Shown piece by piece: positions 1-7,684 of a stretch of DNA of 21,081 nucleotides. Positions within the stretch are counted from its first letter, which is position 1, and every line of letters starts with the position of its first letter. The position numbers and the translations under genes are program-made. The notes beneath the pieces are model-generated. The model searched no databases. It saw only the letters and a program-made list of their open reading frames with translations, and was not told the DNA's origin. Source of the stretch: UBA8828 sp046315175 (GTDB taxonomy: Bacteria > Verrucomicrobiota > Verrucomicrobiia > Opitutales > UBA953); assembly GCA_046315175.1 (NCBI GenBank), contig JBKDBK010000117.1:1-21081 (forward strand), in the 5' to 3' direction.

Positions 1-525
1 GATCTCCCGCCGCGCCGCGGCCTCGGAGCGAATCACGCGCACGCCGCCGGCCGCCCGGTCGCCCGTCGCCAGCTCGTGGGCCAGCTTGCACAGGAGCTGC
101 GTCGGGGCCATGCCGATCGAGACCGTGATGCCCGTGCGGGCCCGCACGTCCTCGCGGATGCGGCGCCCGAGGGCGAGCGCCTCGGCGTCCGGCATCGCGG
201 GAAAGCCCATGAAGGCCTCGTCGACGGAGTAGATCTCGATGTCCCTCGCGTGCGCGGCCAGCGCCTCCATCACGCGCTCGGAGAAGTCGCCGTAGAGGGC
301 GAAGTTGGACGAGGCCACGTGCACGCCGTGCGCCTCGCAGAGGCGGCGCACCTGGAAGAAGGGCGCGCCCATCGGCACCCCCAGCGCCTTGGCCTCGGCG
401 GACCGCGCGACGACGCAGCCGTCGTTGTTCGACAGCACCACGATCGGCACCCCCTCCAGCGCCGGGTTGAGCGCCCGCTCGCACGAGGCGTAGAAGTTGT
501 TGCAGTCGGCGAGCGCGCGGAGCAT
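1..525 (-). CDS. umuC: UmuC-type Y-family DNA polymerase, C-terminal part cut by window edge
   Basis: Catalytic subunit of a translesion DNA polymerase (Pol V class, Y family) that copies past damaged template. The reading frame runs from an ATG at 525 to the window edge with no stop, giving the first 175 residues. Visible family motifs are D7 in DCNNFYASCE (first metal-binding Asp), LSNNDGCVVAR at 31-41, and YSVDEAF with D102-E103 as the second catalytic acidic pair. The stretch ending in KLAHELA corresponds to the UmuC region that reads KLANHAAK in E. coli. It starts only 5 bases after the umuD stop, so the two are almost certainly cotranscribed and SOS controlled. No Shine-Dalgarno sequence precedes the ATG, so translational coupling to umuD is likely. 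The little-finger and beta-clamp-binding parts lie outside the window. DinB is an alternative name for the superfamily, but the UmuD partner favours UmuC. Confidence 0.95.
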   Translation of the reverse strand, partial: MLRALADCNNFYASCERALNPALEGVPIVVLSNNDGCVVARSAEAKALGVPMGAPFFQVRRLCEAHGVHVASSNFALYGDFSERVMEALAAHARDIEIYSVDEAFMGFPAMPDAEALALGRRIREDVRARTGITVSIGMAPTQLLCKLAHELATGDRAAGGVRVIRSEAAARREI

Positions 526-530
526 CGGGC

Positions 531-962
531 TCAGGCCATGCGGCGCACAACCGCCACGACCACGCCCCAGACCGAGAAGCCCTCGTCCGGCACCGGCACC
601 GCCGGGTAGCGCGGGTTCGCCGCCCGCAGCTCCCAGCCCGCGCGCCCGCGGGCGAGCCGCTTCACCGTCAGCTCGCCGCCGAGGGCCGCGACGACCACCG
701 CGCCCTCGCCGGCCTTGGCCGATCGGTCGACCGCGATCAGGTCGCCGTCAAGGATGCCGGCCCCGGACATCGAGTCGCCCTCCACCCGGAGGAAGAACGT
801 CGAGCCCGGCCGCCGGACAAGGTGGGCGTTGAGGTCGATCCGGCGCTCGAGATGGTCGTCGGCCGGCGAGGGGAAGCCCGCCGCGATGCGGCAGGCGAGC
901 AGCGGGAGCTCCGCCTCGGCGGCCGCCGCGTCGGCCTGGCCGACTTCATAGGCCCGTGACAT
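531..962 (-). CDS. umuD: UmuD-like self-cleaving SOS mutagenesis protein (LexA/S24 family)
   Basis: Regulatory partner of UmuC. In the family, RecA-stimulated self-cleavage gives UmuD', which activates the polymerase. The 143-residue length matches E. coli UmuD. The predicted cleavage site is A28-G29 within CRIAAGFPSP. The catalytic Ser is S64 in EGDSMSG and the general-base Lys is K101 in ELTVKRL. There is no N-terminal helix-turn-helix, so this is UmuD rather than LexA. ATG 962 is the only plausible start: an in-frame stop lies at 975-977 and no later Met precedes the cleavage site. A perfect 14-bp palindrome ends one base before the start codon, and a TTGACC box lies upstream, so transcription probably begins at or next to the ATG. 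It precedes umuC by 5 bases. Confidence 0.95.
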   Translation of the reverse strand: MSRAYEVGQADAAAAEAELPLLACRIAAGFPSPADDHLERRIDLNAHLVRRPGSTFFLRVEGDSMSGAGILDGDLIAVDRSAKAGEGAVVVAALGGELTVKRLARGRAGWELRAANPRYPAVPVPDEGFSVWGVVVAVVRRMA

Positions 963-963
963 A

Positions 964-977
964 TGAACATTTGTTCA
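964..977 (-). promoter_or_regulatory. Probable LexA operator of umuDC
   Basis: A perfect 14-bp inverted repeat, TGAACA-TT-TGTTCA, lies one base upstream of the umuD start codon. It contains GAAC-N4-GTTC, the core of the LexA box known from Bacillus and Actinobacteria. As I recall it, the motif described for Verrucomicrobium has the halves in the opposite order (TGTTC-N4-GAACA). Position before a umuDC cassette makes SOS control very likely. Binding itself is inferred. Confidence 0.75.
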
Positions 978-997
978 CAAACCCTGCCCGAGGTCAA
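969..997 (-). promoter_or_regulatory. Predicted umuD promoter giving a leaderless mRNA
   Basis: Reading the minus strand, TTGACC (992-997, 5/6 match to the sigma70 -35 box) is followed by a 17-base spacer and ACAAAT (969-974, weak -10). Six bases later comes the umuD ATG. The predicted transcription start is therefore at the ATG. The palindromic operator covers the -10, as expected for LexA repression. The -10 match is only 3/6, so the exact box is uncertain. Confidence 0.5.
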
Positions 998-1003
998 GAC
1001 CTC
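990..1003. repeat. Second 14-bp perfect palindrome, hairpin after cotH or operator
   Basis: GAGGTC-AA-GACCTC is a perfect inverted repeat with a 2-base centre, 26 bp centre to centre from the umuD operator. Transcribed from cotH, it could fold into a GAGGU/ACCUC stem with a CUUG tetraloop, starting 5 bases after the cotH stop. No U-tract follows, so intrinsic termination is weak at best. It also contains the umuD -35 box, so a second regulator site is an alternative. Confidence 0.45.
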
Positions 1004-1008
1004 AGGGC

Positions 1009-2616
1009 TCAGCGCAGGCGCTCAAGCCGAAGGCCCGCCAGGTCGACCCGGGCCTCCCCGGCCTCGCCGCGAAGCTCGAGCACCAGGGTGGCGTCGCCCG
1101 GCCCGACCTCCAGGGTCGCCACGTGGCTGCGCCAAGGGCCGTCGGCCGAAAGCGCGGGATAGGACTCGGGATCCGCGCCCGACAGCCGGGCTCGGAACGC
1201 GGCCCCCTTCAGCCCGGCGCAGGCGACCGTCGCCGAGAGGCGGTAGGCGCCGGGCTCGAGCGAAAGCGGCAGGCGCGCGTCCGCGCGACCGCCCGACACC
1301 CGGAGCGTCAGCGCGCGCCGCCCCTCCGACTCGCCCTCGCGCGACTCGCCGCCCGCCGCCGAGCACGCCCACGCGTAGGCGCCGAGGTCGACCGGACCCC
1401 GCCCGGGCGCGGCGAGGCGCTCGACGTCGGCGAACTGCGCGCGCGCCACGTCGAGCCTCGCGCGGAGCTTGCGGAGGAACTCGCGAGCCCGCCCCTCGAA
1501 GGCCGCGCCCTCGGCGGGATCCAGCGCCGCGATCCCGCGACCGAGTTCCGCCGCCTTCGCCTCGGCGCGGGCCGGCCAATCGGCGTCGCGGAAGAAGCGG
1601 GCGTAGGTGGCGACCGCCTCGCGCCGGAAACGCTCGCGGATGCGCGACTCGGGGGGCAGCGACCAGAGCGCGCGCGCGACCGCGGTCTCGGAGGCGCCGG
1701 GATAGAGGGGGGCGACGGCGGGCACGGAGAGGACATAGCCCCTGACATGGCTCTGGCCCCAGGCGTCGACGCCGAGGAGGTTGTCCATCCCGTGGAAGAC
1801 AAAGCCGAACCGCCCCGTCGCCGGGTCGTGGTAGGCCCGGTAGTTGTTCGCCCGGTACGAGTAGCCGTCCATGTGGACGAGGAGGTTCTCCACCGCCAGG
1901 TGCCGCAGGTAGCCGTCGATGTCCAGGATGCGTCCGAGCCGCGCCTCCCGCCGCGCGGCATCGGGCTCCGCCAGGGCCGCGGCGAACTCCGCCAGCGCCG
2001 CCTTGCCGCCGGGACTCCCAAGGTCCTCCTCAAGGCCGGGATGGATGTCGTTGTGCAGGCCGCCGTCGAACAGCGCGCCCTCGCCCGATCGGTGGAAGCC
2101 GGCGAGGAACTCCCGGTCGAAGCCCTCCTTCAGCACATAGACGCCGCGGGCGGCGCCGTTGACGGACAGCAGGACGAGGGCGCAGCGCGAGGCCGGCACG
2201 CCGGCGTGCCTCGCCATCATGCCGCCGATCAGCTCGTTGAGATAGGTGTCATCCTGGGCCGAGTTGTTGAGCTGGAAAACGTCCATGCCCCGGTAGCGCT
2301 GGCCGGGGATTTCCCGACCCAGCCGCAGCGAGAATCCCGGCCGGGGGTCGTCGATCGGGCGAAAGCTGCTGTTGCCCTTGAGCCTCAGCCCGACCTTCTC
2401 CCAGCGACCCAGTCCCGGCTCGGCCAGGACGACGTCCACCCGCTCGCGAGGCCGCTCCCGGAGCGCGGCCACGCCCTCGGGCGGTATCCGCAGCTCGAGC
2501 CGCACGACCTTGCCCTCGAAAAGGGCCTTCCGACCGGCATCGGCGACAAGCGAATCCGGGGCCAGGCAAGCCAACGCGGACATCGCGAGAGCGCGCGGGA
2601 GCATGCCCGGAAGCAT
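1009..2616 (-). CDS. CotH-family (CotH kinase-like) exported protein
   Basis: Member of the CotH superfamily, whose founder is a Bacillus spore-coat protein kinase; in non-spore-formers the role is unknown. The core lies at about residues 35-300. Recognisable parts are LKGNSSF near 80, MDVFQLNNSAQDDTYLNE near 111-128, HMDGYSYRANNYR at about 248-260 and FHGMDNLLG near 275-282, whose Asp and Asn residues fit the family's ATP/metal-binding motifs. The last 130 residues look like a beta-rich accessory domain. The N-terminus (ALAMSALACLA, then LVADA) resembles a signal peptide, so export is likely. I chose ATG 2616 over an in-frame TTG at 2646; ATGs at 2604 and 2583 are also possible. It follows cysK by 11-41 bases in the same direction and is probably cotranscribed. 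The substrate is unknown. Confidence 0.8.
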   Translation of the reverse strand: MLPGMLPRALAMSALACLAPDSLVADAGRKALFEGKVVRLELRIPPEGVAALRERPRERVDVVLAEPGLGRWEKVGLRLKGNSSFRPIDDPRPGFSLRLGREIPGQRYRGMDVFQLNNSAQDDTYLNELIGGMMARHAGVPASRCALVLLSVNGAARGVYVLKEGFDREFLAGFHRSGEGALFDGGLHNDIHPGLEEDLGSPGGKAALAEFAAALAEPDAARREARLGRILDIDGYLRHLAVENLLVHMDGYSYRANNYRAYHDPATGRFGFVFHGMDNLLGVDAWGQSHVRGYVLSVPAVAPLYPGASETAVARALWSLPPESRIRERFRREAVATYARFFRDADWPARAEAKAAELGRGIAALDPAEGAAFEGRAREFLRKLRARLDVARAQFADVERLAAPGRGPVDLGAYAWACSAAGGESREGESEGRRALTLRVSGGRADARLPLSLEPGAYRLSATVACAGLKGAAFRARLSGADPESYPALSADGPWRSHVATLEVGPGDATLVLELRGEAGEARVDLAGLRLERLR

Positions 2617-2657
2617 GCCCGGGCTGAAGCGGCTTGCCAGCCCCAATCCGGCCGCGC

Positions 2658-3635
<978 letters not shown>

Positions 3636-3660
3636 GTCGTTAAGTTGGGTAGATGAGTAA

Positions 3661-3690
3661 TGTATAAAGGAATAGGAACTCCTGAGGCAA
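3661..3690 (-). promoter_or_regulatory. Probable cysK promoter
   Basis: On the minus strand TTGCCT (3685-3690) is followed after 18 bases by TATACA (3661-3666), each a 4/6 match to sigma70 boxes. The surrounding 60 bases are strikingly A+T-rich for this window. The predicted leader is about 18 bases. A short AGGA-AC-TCCT inverted repeat lies in the spacer and could be an operator. The -35 abuts the infA terminator tail. Confidence 0.55.
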
Positions 3691-3717
3691 GAAAAAACCC
3701 GCCGTGTCAGGCGGGTT
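3690..3717 (-). terminator. Intrinsic terminator of infA
   Basis: On the minus strand AACCCGCC, a 6-base loop and GGCGGGTT form a perfect 8-bp stem (3710-3717 with 3696-3703), followed directly by a run of T residues. It begins 9 bases after the infA stop codon and separates infA from cysK. Confidence 0.9.
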
Positions 3718-3726
3718 GCAAACCGG

Positions 3727-3990
3727 TCAGCGCCGGCGAGGGGGTGGGGGGGACGAGGGCGGGCGATTGGTCTCGCGCAGCCGGAAGGTGATCATCGCCG
3801 TGGTGAGGTCGGCGGTGTTCATCTCGACCTTCACGCGGTCGCCGGGGTTGATGCGGATGTAGTTCTTGCGGAGCTTGCCGGAGATGCGCCCCAGGACCAC
3901 GTGCTTGTTGGCGAGCTCGATGCGGAACATGGTGCCGGGGAGCACCTGCAGGATTTTGCCTTCGAGCTCGAGAATCTGGCCTTGTGACAT
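3727..3990 (-). CDS. infA: Translation initiation factor IF-1 with Pro/Arg-rich tail
   Basis: Small OB-fold protein that binds the 30S A-site region during translation initiation. Residues 1-72 read as a complete IF-1: EGKILQVLPGTMFRIEL, then GRISGKLRKNYIRINPGDRVKVEM, ending near ITFRLRE. The usual length is about 72. Here a tail of about 15 residues rich in Pro and Arg (TNRPPSSPPPPRRR) extends it to 87. The ATG at 3990 begins the normal IF-1 N-terminus; an upstream in-frame ATG at 4083 would add 31 unrelated residues and is rejected. The gene stands alone, divergent from tadA, not in a ribosomal-protein operon. It has its own terminator and a promoter-like TTGACT / TGGCTT pair right at the start codon. 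Confidence 0.93.
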   Translation of the reverse strand: MSQGQILELEGKILQVLPGTMFRIELANKHVVLGRISGKLRKNYIRINPGDRVKVEMNTADLTTAMITFRLRETNRPPSSPPPPRRR

Positions 3991-3997
3991 TGGACGA

Positions 3998-4026
3998 AAG
4001 CCACGGCCAAAGGCCTGCGGAGTCAA
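3998..4026 (-). promoter_or_regulatory. Predicted infA promoter, near-leaderless
   Basis: Minus strand: TTGACT (4021-4026, 5/6 match to the -35 box), a 17-base spacer, TGGCTT (3998-4003), then 7 bases to the ATG. There is no Shine-Dalgarno sequence. The -35 match and ideal spacing make this one of the two best examples in the window of a promoter placed directly against the start codon. Confidence 0.5.
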
Positions 4027-4111
4027 GGGGCTTAAAGGGCGGGAGGGGCGGGCCGAACTCTCATCTGGCTCGTCCTGACCCAACCTCCCACCCTAGCCTC
4101 GACCCGCATCC

Positions 4112-4633
4112 ATGGAACCCTGGGCCCCCTGTCCCTTTGAGAAGCTCCACCCGTCGCAGCTCAACCGCGACGACGCCTTCCACATGGCCCTGGCCTTCAA
4201 CCTGGCCGTCGACGCCTGGCGCGCGAACGAGGTGCCCATCGGGGCTATCGTCGTCTGCGGGGGCGAGGTCGTCGGGGCCGCGCACAACGAGATCAAGCGC
4301 ACGGGCGACCCGACGGCGCACGCCGAGGTGCTGGCCATCACCCAGGCCGCCTCGCGCATCGGCGACTGGCGCCTCAACGCCTGCTCGCTCTACGTCACAA
4401 AGGAGCCCTGCCCCATGTGCGCGGGCGCCTGCATCATGAGCCGCGTGGGCCGGGTTGTCTGGGGCTGCCACGACCCCAAGATGGGGTGTCTTGGCGGCGC
4501 CATCGGCCTACACGAGGTCAAGGGCCTGGTCCACCGGGTCGCCGTCCAGGGCGGCGTCCTGGAGCAACCCTGCCGGGAAATTCTCCAGGCCTATTTCGCC
4601 CTCAAGCGGGAGGAGTCTCCGGGGGCGGCTTGA
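4112..4633 (+). CDS. tadA: tRNA-specific adenosine deaminase TadA
   Basis: Zinc enzyme that converts A34 to inosine in tRNA-Arg(ACG), allowing wobble decoding. The 173 residues contain the deaminase signature: H70-A-E72 in PTAHAEVLA (zinc ligand and proton shuttle) and PCPMCAGA with zinc ligands C100 and C103. MALAFNLAVDAW and EVPIGAIVV upstream are normal for TadA. The pattern also resembles guanine or cytosine deaminases, but the MSRVGRVVWGCHDPKMG region fits TadA. The gene is divergent from infA across a 121-bp region, so two translation genes share an upstream region. No Shine-Dalgarno sequence precedes the ATG. The superoxide dismutase gene follows after 30 bases. Confidence 0.88.
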   Translation: MEPWAPCPFEKLHPSQLNRDDAFHMALAFNLAVDAWRANEVPIGAIVVCGGEVVGAAHNEIKRTGDPTAHAEVLAITQAASRIGDWRLNACSLYVTKEPCPMCAGACIMSRVGRVVWGCHDPKMGCLGGAIGLHEVKGLVHRVAVQGGVLEQPCREILQAYFALKREESPGAA

Positions 4634-4657
4634 CTCCGCCCGGGTCGCCGCTCCCTT
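4630..4657 (+). promoter_or_regulatory. Possible promoter of the superoxide dismutase gene
   Basis: TTGACT (4630-4635, overlapping the tadA stop) is followed after 16 bases by TCCCTT (4652-4657) and then 6 bases to the ATG. The -35 is identical to that of infA, but the -10 matches only 2/6. The bases before the ATG (CTTCGTGTC) resemble those at infA and the DUF3500 gene. Confidence 0.35.
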
Positions 4658-4663
4658 CGTGTC

Positions 4664-5401
4664 ATGCGTCGCCGCATGTTCCTGCGACAAGCCGCCCTCG
4701 GGCTCGCCTCCACCGCGCTCGCCCCCCGGCTCCTCGCCCAAACCCCTTCATCCACCACCATGAGCTACACCCTCGCCCCCCTGCCCTACCCCCACGCCGC
4801 GCTCGAGCCCCACATCGACGCGCAGACCATGGAGATCCACCACGGCAAGCACCACAACGCCTACGTGACCAACCTCAACGCCGCCCTCGCCAAGGAGCCC
4901 GGCTTCAAGGCCCCGGCCGCCGTCGAGGAGCTCATCGCCGATCTCTCCAAGGTCCCCGAGTCCATCCGCACCGCCGTGCGCAACAATGCCGGCGGCCACG
5001 CCAACCACGCCTTCTTCTGGAACCTCCTGTCGCCCAGCGGCGGCGGCCAGCCCGTCGGGGCCCTCGGCGCCGCCATCCAGTCGTCCTTCGGCGGGCTCGA
5101 CGGCGACAGCGGCCTGAAGGCGAAGTTCAAGGCCGCGGCCACCGGACGCTTCGGCTCCGGATGGGCCTGGCTCATCGTCAAGGCCGACAAGTCGCTCGCC
5201 GTGACCTCGACCCCCAACCAGGACAGCCCGCTGATGAAGGGCGTCGCCGAGGTCAACGGCACGCCCATCCTCGCCCTCGACGTCTGGGAACACGCCTACT
5301 ACCTCCGCTACCAGAACCGCCGGCCCGACTACGTCGACGCCTTCTGGAACCTCGTCGACTGGAAGAAGGCCGACGCCCTCTACGCCGCCGCCACCCGCTG
5401 A
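4664..5401 (+). CDS. Fe/Mn superoxide dismutase with Tat export signal
   Basis: Converts superoxide to oxygen and hydrogen peroxide. The catalytic part (residues 34-245) closely follows E. coli SodA. Metal ligands are H59 in EIHHGKHH, H115 in GGHANHAFFW, and D206 and H210 in LDVWEHAYY. G111 and Q186 (in NQDSPLM) are the residues usual in manganese enzymes, so Mn is favoured, though cambialism cannot be excluded. Unlike cytoplasmic SodA it has a 32-residue N-terminal extension with a twin-arginine motif, RRMFLR, then a hydrophobic stretch ending PRLLAQ. This suggests folded export to the periplasm with metal already bound. An internal ATG at 4760 begins exactly at the usual cytoplasmic N-terminus (MSYTLAPLPY), so a second form is conceivable. 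A strong terminator follows. Confidence 0.93.
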   Translation: MRRRMFLRQAALGLASTALAPRLLAQTPSSTTMSYTLAPLPYPHAALEPHIDAQTMEIHHGKHHNAYVTNLNAALAKEPGFKAPAAVEELIADLSKVPESIRTAVRNNAGGHANHAFFWNLLSPSGGGQPVGALGAAIQSSFGGLDGDSGLKAKFKAAATGRFGSGWAWLIVKADKSLAVTSTPNQDSPLMKGVAEVNGTPILALDVWEHAYYLRYQNRRPDYVDAFWNLVDWKKADALYAAATR

Positions 5402-5422
5402 GTCCGGCCCGGCCGGTCGACA

Positions 5423-5454
5423 GGGGCTGCCCGCCACGCGGGCAGCCCCCTTTT
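5423..5454 (+). terminator. Intrinsic terminator after superoxide dismutase
   Basis: A perfect 12-bp stem, GGGGCTGCCCGC with GCGGGCAGCCCC, a 3-base loop, and then CTTTTCTT. It begins 21 bases after the stop codon and closes the tadA-sod unit. Confidence 0.93.
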
Positions 5455-5490
5455 CTTGCCAAACAGCCCAGGCTGCCCCAAGGTGAGGTC

Positions 5491-6378
5491 GTGTCCGTCC
5501 GGCTCTCCATCCTCGCCCTAAGCCTGTTGGCAGGGTCGGACGCGCTTGGTCAGCAAAAGCCCCCGGCACCCAAGCTGACGGGATACCGGGTCACGGCGGA
5601 GGGCGGAGTCGAGGGCACACGGACCATCCGCTACGACGAGACGGGCAAGCCGCTTGACGGCCAGTCGGCCCCCGCCCCCCTTCGCCCGGTTCCCGCCGCT
5701 GTCGGACCGTCCGCTCGCTCGACCCCCGCGCCCGCCGCAAACCAGGCAGCGGCGTCCGCGGCCGGCGAGCCGCGCGGACTCCGCACCGCCGACGGTCGGC
5801 CGCTCCCCTTCAGCGTCACGCAGTCCACCGGCGGCAAGACCGTCGACGAGTCGGTCGACGCCGACTCCGCCCTCCGCGAGTTCGGGCGGCCCAACGACCT
5901 CCTCAGCCAGCGCTTCCCCACCAACCAAGTCGACCTCACCCTCGACGACCGCTTCTCAACCTCCCGCACCGTCACGCTCGGAACCTGGGGCGCGAGCTTC
6001 AGCTCGCTGGGAGGCAGGCGGGCCGACATCGCCCTGCAGGACACGCTCGGCGCCGAGGTCAGGTCCAAGGACACCGTTGAGGTCCGCTCCGTCGAGCGCC
6101 GCGACTCCCCCTGGTCGCGCCGCGCCGCCGAGCCCGACGGCTGGGACGAGCGCGTCGGCGGCCCGGCCGAGCTCGCCGAGCGGCGGGTCGACGACGCCTC
6201 GCTCGCCGGCACCTTCGCCCGCCTGAAGGTCTCCGCCCGCGCGCCCCGCGGCCTCGACCAGCTGTCGATGCAGGACATCAACCGCTACCAGTTCCGCCGA
6301 GCCCGCTCGACCGAGCCCGGCCTGCCCGTGGTGCGTCCCGGGGCGGGCGGCGAGGTGCGCCCCAACCGGGCCGAGTGA
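5491..6378 (+). CDS. Exported protein of unknown function
   Basis: I do not recognise this 295-residue protein. It starts at a GTG; AAGGTGA seven to ten bases upstream is one of the few fair Shine-Dalgarno matches in the window. Residues 1-20 (MSVRLSILALSLLAGSDALG) form a typical signal peptide with likely cleavage before QQKPPAP. A Pro/Ala-rich linker occupies about 50-95. The rest is polar and charged, with many Ser, Thr, Asp and Arg residues, no Cys and no membrane segment, suggesting a soluble or surface-associated periplasmic protein. It lies between the sod terminator and the NMP-kinase-like gene, so it probably heads a transcription unit. Codon use matches its neighbours. The larger open frame from 4417 into this gene is antisense noise upstream of the GTG. 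Confidence 0.7.
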   Translation: MSVRLSILALSLLAGSDALGQQKPPAPKLTGYRVTAEGGVEGTRTIRYDETGKPLDGQSAPAPLRPVPAAVGPSARSTPAPAANQAAASAAGEPRGLRTADGRPLPFSVTQSTGGKTVDESVDADSALREFGRPNDLLSQRFPTNQVDLTLDDRFSTSRTVTLGTWGASFSSLGGRRADIALQDTLGAEVRSKDTVEVRSVERRDSPWSRRAAEPDGWDERVGGPAELAERRVDDASLAGTFARLKVSARAPRGLDQLSMQDINRYQFRRARSTEPGLPVVRPGAGGEVRPNRAE

Positions 6379-6434
6379 GCCTTTTTCCTCGCCGCAACGC
6401 GCCGCGGCGTCTTGGCTGAACCCTCCCTCCCCGG

Positions 6435-7637
6435 ATGAGCGACCCCGCCCAGCAGCCTCCCGCGACCGCGATCAGCGACCTTGAGATCAAGGACGCCGCC
6501 ATCATCTTCGAGTCCGTCTGGGGCGCCCTCGAGCGCGAGCGCGGCCGCGAGAACATGACCTTCCCGGCCGAGATCCTGTGGCTCAACGGCGCCCCCGGCG
6601 CGGGCAAGGGGACCAACACGGAGTTCATCCTCAAGTCGCGCGACTACGCCAGCGACCCCATCGTGGTGAGCGACCTGCTCCAGAGCGACGCCGCCCGCCG
6701 GCGGATCGACGCCGGCATGCTCGTCGGCGACCGCGAGGTCGTCGAAATCCTCTTCCGCCGGCTCCTCGAGCCGAGGTACTCCGTCGGCGCGGTGGTCGAC
6801 GGATTCCCCCGCTCGATGGTCCAGGTCGAGTGCCTCAAGCTCCTCTTCCGCCGCCTCAACGACCTCCGGGTCGAGTTCCGCAACACCGCGCACGCCGAGC
6901 GCTTCCCCAAGTGCCACTTCCACATCCTCGTGCTCTTCGTCGACGAGAATGAGTCGGTGCGCCGCCAGCTTCGCCGCGGCCAGGAGGCCCTCGCCCACAA
7001 CGAGCGCGCCCGCGCCGAGGGCGGGGCCCCCGTGGAGGTGCGCCGGACCGACCTCGACCCCGAGGCCGCCCGCAACCGCTACCGCGTCTTCAAGGAGCGC
7101 ACCTACGACCCCCTGCAGACCCTGCGGGACATCTTCCACTACCACCTGATCAACGCCCACGGCTCGCTCGCCGACGTCCAGGCCCGCATCGTCAAGGAGC
7201 TCCAGTACCAAAGCTCGCTGGAGCTGGAGGAGGCCACCCACGACCGCATCGCCGCCATCCCCCTCGCCAGCCAGATCGCCCAGCACGCCCGGCAGGACCT
7301 TGTCCGCCGCCTCGACGGCTACGCCGAGCGCCACCCCGCGCTCTTCCAGCGCGTGGTCGACCTCATCCAGGAGAAGTTCGTGCCCATCATCCGCTCGCAC
7401 GCCATCTCCGGCATCGCCCACGTCAACAGCGAGACCCCGATCTTCGAGGACCCCCTCGCGATCGCCATCTTCATCGACATCTTCTCCGAGCGCGGCTTCC
7501 ACGCGGTGGTCGACATCCATCGCATCGAGGTCCCGGAGGCCGTCGATCCCGCCACCGGCCAGATCCGCTGCCGCGTGAAGAAGGTCTACCGCGTCTCCAT
7601 CCGGTTCCAGGGCTCGGAAATCCGCCGCGGAAGCTGA
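6435..7637 (+). CDS. Adenylate-kinase-like NMP kinase with C-terminal extra domain
   Basis: P-loop nucleoside monophosphate kinase-like protein of 400 residues, nearly twice adenylate kinase length. The P-loop is GAPGAGKGT at 52-60. VVDGFPRS at 120-127 is the NMP-binding DGFPR motif. RRTDLDPEAARNRY at 203-216 stands where adenylate kinases have R-x-D-D and the conserved Arg. YDPLQTL follows as in the family. About 40 residues precede the P-loop. Residues from about 265 to 400 form a separate domain that I cannot assign; it includes EKFVPIIRSHAISGIAHVNS and a beta-rich end. Adenylate kinase activity is plausible but the substrate is open, and the extra domain may change specificity or add regulation. 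The next gene starts 47 bases downstream. Confidence 0.8.
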   Translation: MSDPAQQPPATAISDLEIKDAAIIFESVWGALERERGRENMTFPAEILWLNGAPGAGKGTNTEFILKSRDYASDPIVVSDLLQSDAARRRIDAGMLVGDREVVEILFRRLLEPRYSVGAVVDGFPRSMVQVECLKLLFRRLNDLRVEFRNTAHAERFPKCHFHILVLFVDENESVRRQLRRGQEALAHNERARAEGGAPVEVRRTDLDPEAARNRYRVFKERTYDPLQTLRDIFHYHLINAHGSLADVQARIVKELQYQSSLELEEATHDRIAAIPLASQIAQHARQDLVRRLDGYAERHPALFQRVVDLIQEKFVPIIRSHAISGIAHVNSETPIFEDPLAIAIFIDIFSERGFHAVVDIHRIEVPEAVDPATGQIRCRVKKVYRVSIRFQGSEIRRGS

Positions 7638-7647
7638 CACCCGCCGC

Positions 7648-7675
7648 TTGCCATCCCGCCCGCCCGCGGCAGGAT
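7648..7675 (+). promoter_or_regulatory. Possible promoter of the ATP-grasp-like gene
   Basis: TTGCCA (5/6 match to -35), a 16-base spacer, CAGGAT (3/6 match to -10), then 9 bases to the ATG at 7685. The AGGATGA part could instead serve as a Shine-Dalgarno sequence, so the reading is ambiguous. Confidence 0.35.
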
Positions 7676-7684
7676 GACCCTCCC

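Noticed and set aside
3991..4083. 31-residue upstream extension of IF-1
   Set aside because: The added residues are unrelated to IF-1, and the promoter-like boxes lie within this stretch.
6285..7640. A 451-codon minus-strand open frame
   Set aside because: Antisense to the NMP-kinase-like gene, which has P-loop and DGFPR motifs.
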